Made by a program: the position numbers and the translations under genes. Positions 1-6,200 of a stretch of 8,368 bases of DNA are shown piece after piece (the stretch's first letter is position 1; every line of letters starts with the position of its first letter). Location of the stretch: positions 1 through 8,368 of the forward strand of contig DYHU01000065.1 of the NCBI GenBank assembly GCA_020724025.1. The letters run 5' to 3'. The DNA comes from Syntrophorhabdus sp. Its GTDB lineage: Bacteria; Desulfobacterota; BSN033; UBA1163. Under the pieces are notes generated by a model that was not told the DNA's origin, did not search any database, and was given only the letters and a program-made list of their open reading frames with translations.

Positions 1-68
1 TCGAATGGGATCAGTACAGGACCCATGTCTCGCAGTTCGAATTGGAGAAGTATCTGCCGATTTTATAG
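1..68 (+). CDS. glnA: Glutamine synthetase (type I), C-terminal end only
   Basis: This is the 3' end of a gene that begins upstream of the window. Reading from base 3, the last 21 codons are open and stop at TAG 66-68. They begin EWDQYRTHV and end ELEKYLPIL. This matches the very C-terminus of bacterial GlnA; from memory, the Bacillus enzyme ends with a similar EWDxFRTxV stretch followed by an acidic segment and a Tyr-rich end. Glutamine synthetase makes glutamine from glutamate, ammonium and ATP in the cytoplasm. The next gene, 177 bp downstream on the same strand, is a glutamate synthase, which fits a GS/GOGAT cluster and supports the call. Only a short tail is visible, so the subtype and any adenylylation site cannot be judged. 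Confidence 0.78.
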   Translation, partial: EWDQYRTHVSQFELEKYLPIL

Positions 69-92
69 AAGGTTGCCTAGAAAATAAAAGTC

Positions 93-136
93 TAACGGTA
101 AGGGTAATCCCGCGTTTCGCGGGACCCGTATCGTTA
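93..136 (+). promoter_or_regulatory. GC-rich hairpin between glnA and the glutamate synthase gene
   Basis: A perfect 6-bp stem, CCCGCG (109-114) and CGCGGG (118-123), closes a TTT loop. Outer arms 93-107 and 124-136 (TAACGgTAaGGGT against ACCCGTATCGTTA) extend it to a long imperfect hairpin. No T-run follows, so it is not a standard intrinsic terminator for glnA. It could be a processing or stabilising structure, an attenuator element, or part of a small repeat. The stem is seen directly; its role is inferred. Confidence 0.55.
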
Positions 137-173
137 ATAAAAGGCTACGTTTATCGTCTCTTCATTCTTTACA

Positions 174-220
174 CGTAACCTTAACCTATAACCGAAACGG
201 GCTTCGTAACCGTAACCCTT
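174..220 (+). repeat. GTAACC-rich degenerate short-repeat tract in the leader
   Basis: The hexamer (G/T)TAACC or a close variant recurs about five times: 174-180, 181-186, 187-193, 205-211 and 212-218. It is low-complexity intergenic sequence just upstream of the ribosome binding site. Its last part (TTAGACT, 219-225) is complementary to AGTCTAA at 89-95, so the tract may be one side of a larger inverted structure. No function can be assigned. Confidence 0.45.
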
Positions 221-231
221 AGACTATCTCC

Positions 232-236
232 AAGGA
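232..236 (+). promoter_or_regulatory. Shine-Dalgarno site AAGGA for the giant gene
   Basis: AAGGA lies 9 bases before GTG 246-248. It decides the start. An ATG at 244-246 overlaps the GTG, but it is followed at once by TGA (247-249) and cannot be used. GTG at 246 is therefore the best-supported start codon. Confidence 0.7.
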
Positions 237-245
237 CAAATAAAT

Positions 246-3200
246 GTGAGGTTGATCAAAAAGGTGAAACAGAAGAAAGAAAAATTAGCCTGGAGAAAAT
301 ACTTCGAAGATTTTTTACAGCGAAATCCCGGCTTGAAGGCCATAGAAGATCCGGAGAAACTCGAATACTATCGCAATGACCTCAATGTGGATCTTCCTCC
401 TTTGATCCGGGACCTGATGCTCAGGAGCATGCCAGACCTGGTTCTTCAGCCCGCATCCGAAGAAGAGATATCGAATATTTTTGCATTTGCCCGTGAACAT
501 AAAATCCCATTAACCGTCAGGGGCGCTGGAACATGGGGATATGGCGGAGCCGTCCCCACCCGTGGAGGAATATTAATCGATCTCAGTCGAATGGATACCA
601 TTGAGGTCGATCCCGAAACTCTTCAATTAACCGTGGGGCCAGGGGCTCGTTTTGCCGATATCCATCGCGAGCTCGAATGCCATGGTTTCACCCTTCTCAC
701 CATGACATCCGGCAAGGGCGGAACCCTCGCAGGCTGGATGGCCACAGGTGGCATGGGATTCGGAACTTTTTATCACGGGCCGGTAAGAAATCAGGTGATC
801 TCCCTTCGGGTCATCACACCTGACGGAAAAGTTCTAAATCTGAAGGCAGATGATCCTGAGATAAATCATTTCCTCTCAACAGAAGGTCAGATGGGAATCA
901 TCGTAAAAGCTATACTGAAGGTGGGACAGAAGCCTTCCAAATGGTTCCCATTTCTCATCCCTTTTGAAAAGACCTCTAATGCTTATGCCTTTGTGAGTCA
1001 ACTTAGCCATCATCCATTGCTCAAGCCTCATGACCTTATTGTCTACCACAGCGAATTGATCCGGGTTCTTAAGGCACAGTCGAACGGGAGGCTGGCCATC
1101 GGGGATAAAAATCTCGTTCTCATCACCTTTGCTGATCAGGAACAGTCCCGTCTGTTTAAACTCTATCTTGATGAGGGTGGAATTCGAATGGCTGATGAAG
1201 AATCAGCCTATTTTCTCTGGGAGGAACGGTTCCTTCCGATGTCCATCAAATCCCTCGGCCCTTCTCTTCTGGCCACTGAGGTAATCCTGCCACTCGCTCA
1301 GGCGGCACACTATGAAGAAAAGATAAGCGAGTGGGGGAAGCGATTGGGCGTAAGATTCTACCCCTCCTCCCATCTCATCAATAAAGATCAGGTCCTATTT
1401 CTTGCCATGATCACTTCTGATCATCGGAAGGCCATCTTCTATATCGACCTCATGCTCGTCCCGATGATGGTGAGGCTGGCCATTCAGTTTTACCATGGAA
1501 AACCCTATGGCCTGGGGATATGGAACACGCCTTTTCTCCGCGATCTCTTCTCAGAAGAAGAGGTGAAAGAACTGGTTCGATATAAGAAGAAGGTGGATCC
1601 TCTGAGAATCCTCAACCCGGGGAAGTTTTTTACTGTTTCTGGAAGGCTGGGACCTCTCCAGAAAATGATCTTCCGTGCAGACATCTTTAACCTCGAACTT
1701 ACTGCGATACAGTGGCTCCTTTTTAAACTTCTTTCTTTCATGCCGGAGAAGACACTCCGGCAGCAACTGCCAATTACTCCCCAGGGGCTTGAAGGGATTT
1801 CCAATGTTGTCCTCTCCTGTGCCCAGTGCGGAAATTGTGTCTCTCGATGTCCGGTCTACCGCGCGACAAGAGACGAAACCTTCACGGCCAGAGGCAAACT
1901 TCTCACAATAAAGAGGGCAATGGAAACGAAGAAGGTCGAGATGTCCAAAGTTTTGCCCCTCTACTTCTGCCTTCACTGCGGCCGCTGTGATGAAGAATGT
2001 CAGGTCAACCTAAAGCATCGCCAGCTTTACAATGACCTCGAAAAATATCTGTCCCGCACCATCGACTTCCCGATTCAGGAAGTGACCCGCTTCATCCAGG
2101 AGGTGGAAAATAGCCCGGAGTTCTACCGGTTCCTCGATGTGATTCGAACGGGTTTCGACCAGAAGATTCGTGAACAGCGGCAGACCTTCCCAAGATACCG
2201 TGTCCTCATCGACGAAGAACATTGTCTAAATTGCGGGACCTGTATCGATGCCTGCATGTACAGTGTCCGGAAGCGGAATGATCAAGATCCCCGTCTCGTG
2301 GTGATTGCTGATGAAGCCCTCTGCCGAGGCTGTGGGGCCTGCATGGAACGATGTCCCCAGATTGCAAAGAAACTGGCGGCCACCTCTGTGGAACTCCATC
2401 CTGACTATCTCAACATGGACGATCCGTACTGGAACAGCGAAGTCATCACCCACATCGACCTCGAGGCCACCACAGGAAAAATCCCTGTCTCGGGGACAGG
2501 TCAGGGAGATCCCCATCGTGGTTCTGGCAACGACTCCATTCGCTTCGGCCACTTCCACATTGTGGGCCCTGCCCAGAACCTTCTCTACGAAAGCTCTGCA
2601 GATGCCATTGCCATTCAATTAGGCCGGCGGCCCAAGTATCTAAAGTTCAATGGAGAAGAGATCGAGACACCGGCTCCCCGTCTCGTCACTCTAAGAACCC
2701 CCATTATCCTCGATCTCCTTCCCATGAGACTGTGTCACAAGTCAGTTCATGGTTCGACAGAGCCTGTCCTGAGCGAACCGTTCGTCCCTTCGAGAGCCTC
2801 AGGGCGAACGGTGAGGTGTGAGTCGACGGGCTCACCACGAACGGATCACGGCACATACAAAACCAATTACTTAGCCGTTCATCCTGAGCGTGTCGAAGGG
2901 CGAACGGCTAATTGCGACACAGTCTACATGGATGGAGGAGAGGATTTGCTGGATGCCATGTTAGGGGTCGCTGTTACCCTGGGGACCCGCATGACCCTCC
3001 GGCCGGAGGATTTTGAACGCCTGCGCGCCAGAATTGGAAATAGAACCCACTCCCTCATCCTCAGGCTGAGGCCTGATGATTTGGAAAAATGGCCAGGCGT
3101 GTTAAAAGATCCGGCGTTCGACCTCATTGAAATCGAAGTCGATGACACTGTTTTGGAACAGGGAGATGAGCTAAAAGATCTCGTTTCCGAATCGGCGGTC

Positions 3201-6200
3201 CTCTGCGCCGTATTAAACATTAAAAAGGAGGATGTCAGTGATGAGCTTTGGCCCTCCCCTTCCCTTCAGAAGAGGCTTGAATCTCTGATTCAATCACCAT
3301 TCGATGTCCTCTGCCTCGCCTCTGATTACGATCCGGAAAAGGGCTATTACCCGACCACGGATGCAGTGCCGGCAGTCCATCGCTATCTGGTTGAGAAGAA
3401 GATCCGGCACCGGTTTTCCATCCTTGCGGCCGGTGGTATTCGCTCGGCCGCAGATTCACAGAAAACGATTCAACGGGGCGCCAATGGAATCAAGATCGAC
3501 TGGCCGTCTCTTCTGGCGGCTGATCCGATGGCGTGGAAAAAGTTTCTGAGGGAAGAACCCATCCGCTTCTCTTACGATCGACCCGCACTGACAAAACGGG
3601 TGGTCAATCTGATCCGGGTCTGGAATGTTCAGATCATTGAGGTCCTGGGAGCCTCCGGGTTCAAGGATATTAAGAAGACAGTGGGTGAGGAGAACCGGCT
3701 CCTCATCTTCGATGACCTGGAGGAGAGGATTTATGACATCTTTAAAAGCCATCCCCGGCTTGAGCAAAACATCCGTTGCAATCAGGCTCGTATTCAAAGA
3801 GAAGGGGATGACCTGGGATGGCGCTACAGTCAGTTAAAGAGCATGATTAAGCCTGCTTCCCATCCACATCGATTCTACGACTGTGACCTCAAACCCTCCT
3901 GCTATCGCATCTTCGATCGCGATCATGTCTGGCCGGCCTCCCTCATCGGGTCGGTGGGCCGTATGGCCGGTGGCGATCGGGAAACCTCACTGCTTGGCCA
4001 TGCCGAGGAGCGCGGAAATCTCGGGGATGGTTTCGATTTCATTCATATTCAATTCCTGCAAAACCCTGATGCCATTTCAGAGGAGAAGCTCAATGAGGTA
4101 TCGACCGGCCTTCAGCTCTCTCCCCAGTTGCGGCTCAAGTCACCCTTCATCGGGGCTGGAATGTCAATTGGCTCCATTGGTCCGGGGACCTGGCGCTCCC
4201 GTGTCCTGGCCACACGCAGTCTCGGCACCCAGATGGATACGGGTGAGGGAGGATATCCCACGGTCTTTCTCCTCGACTCGAAGTGGAACCCTCTCGACCT
4301 AACCGATCAACAGGTGACTCTCATCTCTCAGGTGATGGAAGAGAGAAAGCTCGTTCCGATAGAGGAACTGATCAAACGATTGCAAGAAGAAAGGGAAGAG
4401 CTTCCTGAATATGAAGAGCTACTGGGGGCCCTGAGAAAATATTCACCTTCCATGCAGGTTCAGTATGTCCCCATCGTTACGCCCGAAGACGAACCTTATG
4501 TCTCCACACAGCTCAAGACAGGATTGTTCGGTGTGACAAAGGAGACCATCCGGCGTGCTCCCCGCGTCGTCATCGCTTACAGCCAGGGTGCCAAACAGGG
4601 TGTTGGAGGCCACCTGTTAGGGAGAAAAGTATTTGGCCTGGTCTCCAGGTTGAGGGGAGTGGCCGAAGGGGTCAGTCTCATCTCTCCCTTCCCCTTCCAT
4701 AATTGTTATTCGATTGAGGATGTGAAGGCATTTATCGATGCGGTGCGCATGATCAACCGCCGCACGACCATCTGTATCAAGGTTTCACCATCGCCTGATA
4801 TCGAATTCATCGTCTCCGGCCTTGCCCGCATCGCAAAGGATAACGGGATGGTCATCGAGGTCTGGCTGGACGGACCCCGCGGAGGGACCGGCGCGGCCCC
4901 GGACATCATCAAGGGCCAGATGGGAATGCACATGGAGTACGCAATCCCTATCTGTCACGAAAAATTGATGGACGACGGTCTGAGAGATCATGTCGTCTTC
5001 ATGGGAAGCGGCGGATTCCGCACCTGGGGGGATGTGATCAAAGGGATCGCCCTGGGACTCGACGGAGTGGTTCTGGGCACAGCAGACCTTGTGGCCATCG
5101 GTTGCGTTCGGGACAGAAACTGTGAGTCAGGGTGCCGCAGTGGCATCTCTACGATTGAACCAAAGATGCAGTTGTTACGCAATGTGGAATTGAATGCCCA
5201 GCAGATCATTAACTTCCGTGCGATCCTCCAGGCTCAAACCGCCAGAGCGCTGGCCTCCCTGGGCATGAAAGACATTCGGGAACTCCGGGGCCGATATGAC
5301 TGTATCAGGTGGCCTCTGCTTGAGGAAAGAGTTCAGAACCGTCGCCGCCGCAGGGAAGAAGTTTCGTTGGCTGAATCTCCACTAAAACGGGGACCCAAAG
5401 AGATTCGCCATTTACACCCCCCTCTTGTTGAATCTCCACCACCTCCCTCGGATTGCGGGGTTGCGGCCATTGTATCGAACCATTTCATCCCGAGCCATGT
5501 AATGGACCTGATGCTCGATCGCATGGCAAACCGGGGGATGGATGGCGTGGGCATCTGGAAGGGAGGATGCTATCCCCTCCACATGGACCACTATGCCCTT
5601 CATGTGCTGGTGAAGGGTGTCTTGCAATTGCAAGTTGAGCAGGAATATGAGAACAGAAAACCCGATATAGACCCTGAGGAAATTCGACGAAGGGCAAGAC
5701 AGGCGACTCTGACCATGCGCCAGCGTATCCTGCATGAAATCGTGGACCGCTATTTCAAAGGGCTTGAAGTGGATGTGTTCGATGGCGATCTCGAGAAATG
5801 CCGTATCCCGTACCGGCTCGATGCAGAAGGACATGAAAAGGATTTCCGGCTGTACGGCGAGAAGGATCCCGGAGATGTTTTCCGATTCTTCGTCCGTGTC
5901 CGTAAAGATGAGCTGCACTGTTTTATAGAGGAGCAACTCCTGCATGACCCGATCTGGCCGCCCCTCCAGATGCGTTACCAGAACTTGACCATTAAAAATT
6001 ACCGGGAGAATACGGAATTTTTGCAGGAGGCCGAGGATGAATACATCTACCGGCTCAGCCGCAGGATCACAAAAGAAAATTACGTGGATCATCAACAGAA
6101 GAAGGTGGCGGTGCTCTCCTGCGGAAAGAATTCCGGCTGCTGGAAGAGCGATGGTTCGCATATCCCCTGGGAGCTTCCCGATGCTCCGGTCAATGTCATC

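Larger units (their letters stand above)
2727..2926. mobile_element. MITE-like element inserted in frame in the synthase gene
   Basis: The ends are AGACTGTGTC (2727-2736) and its exact complement GACACAGTCT (2916-2925). The similarity continues imperfectly inward (ACAA against TTGC). CATG stands directly before (2723-2726) and after (2927-2930), consistent with a 4-bp target duplication. Element plus one CATG is 204 bp, so the frame is kept. Removing it rejoins LLPM to DGGEDLLDA (Met827 to Asp896), which reads as continuous protein. Inside are two hairpins with CCGTTCG/CGAACGG arms and sequences such as TTCGACAG and ATCCTGAGCGTGTCGAAGGG, members of a dispersed bacterial repeat family normally found between genes. 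It carries no transposase, so it could only be moved in trans. The exact edge is uncertain by one base. Confidence 0.8.
2418..4115 (+). other. Domain: GltB-central-like region, interrupted by a repeat element
   Basis: Residues about 725-1290, between the ferredoxin domain and the FMN site. The stretch around 1035-1080 (AVHRYLVEKKIRHR, then AAGGIRSAAD at 1061-1070 and RGANGIKID) resembles the part of GltB central domains and related barrels where a loader helix, a Gly-Gly strand and a G-A-x-x-I strand follow one another. A helical stretch near 1115-1150 (VNLIRVWNVQIIEVLGASG) resembles the link between the central and FMN domains. Conservation looks weaker than in the flanking domains. The 68-residue insertion 828-895 splits it. 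Confidence 0.6.

Noticed and set aside
93..136. Intrinsic terminator for glnA
   Set aside because: The stem is strong, but no T-run follows; the sequence after the stem is ATAAAAGGC. It is kept as a hairpin of unknown role.
161..192. Possible promoter: TTTACA at 168-173 and TATAAC at 187-192
   Set aside because: The spacing is 13 bases, too short for a sigma-70 promoter, and the area is a GTAACC low-complexity tract where such hexamers arise easily.
2727..2926. CRISPR-like or tandem array reading of the internal repeats
   Set aside because: There are only two non-identical palindromic units, with no regular spacing or spacers; the terminal inverted repeats and CATG copies fit a MITE-like element better.
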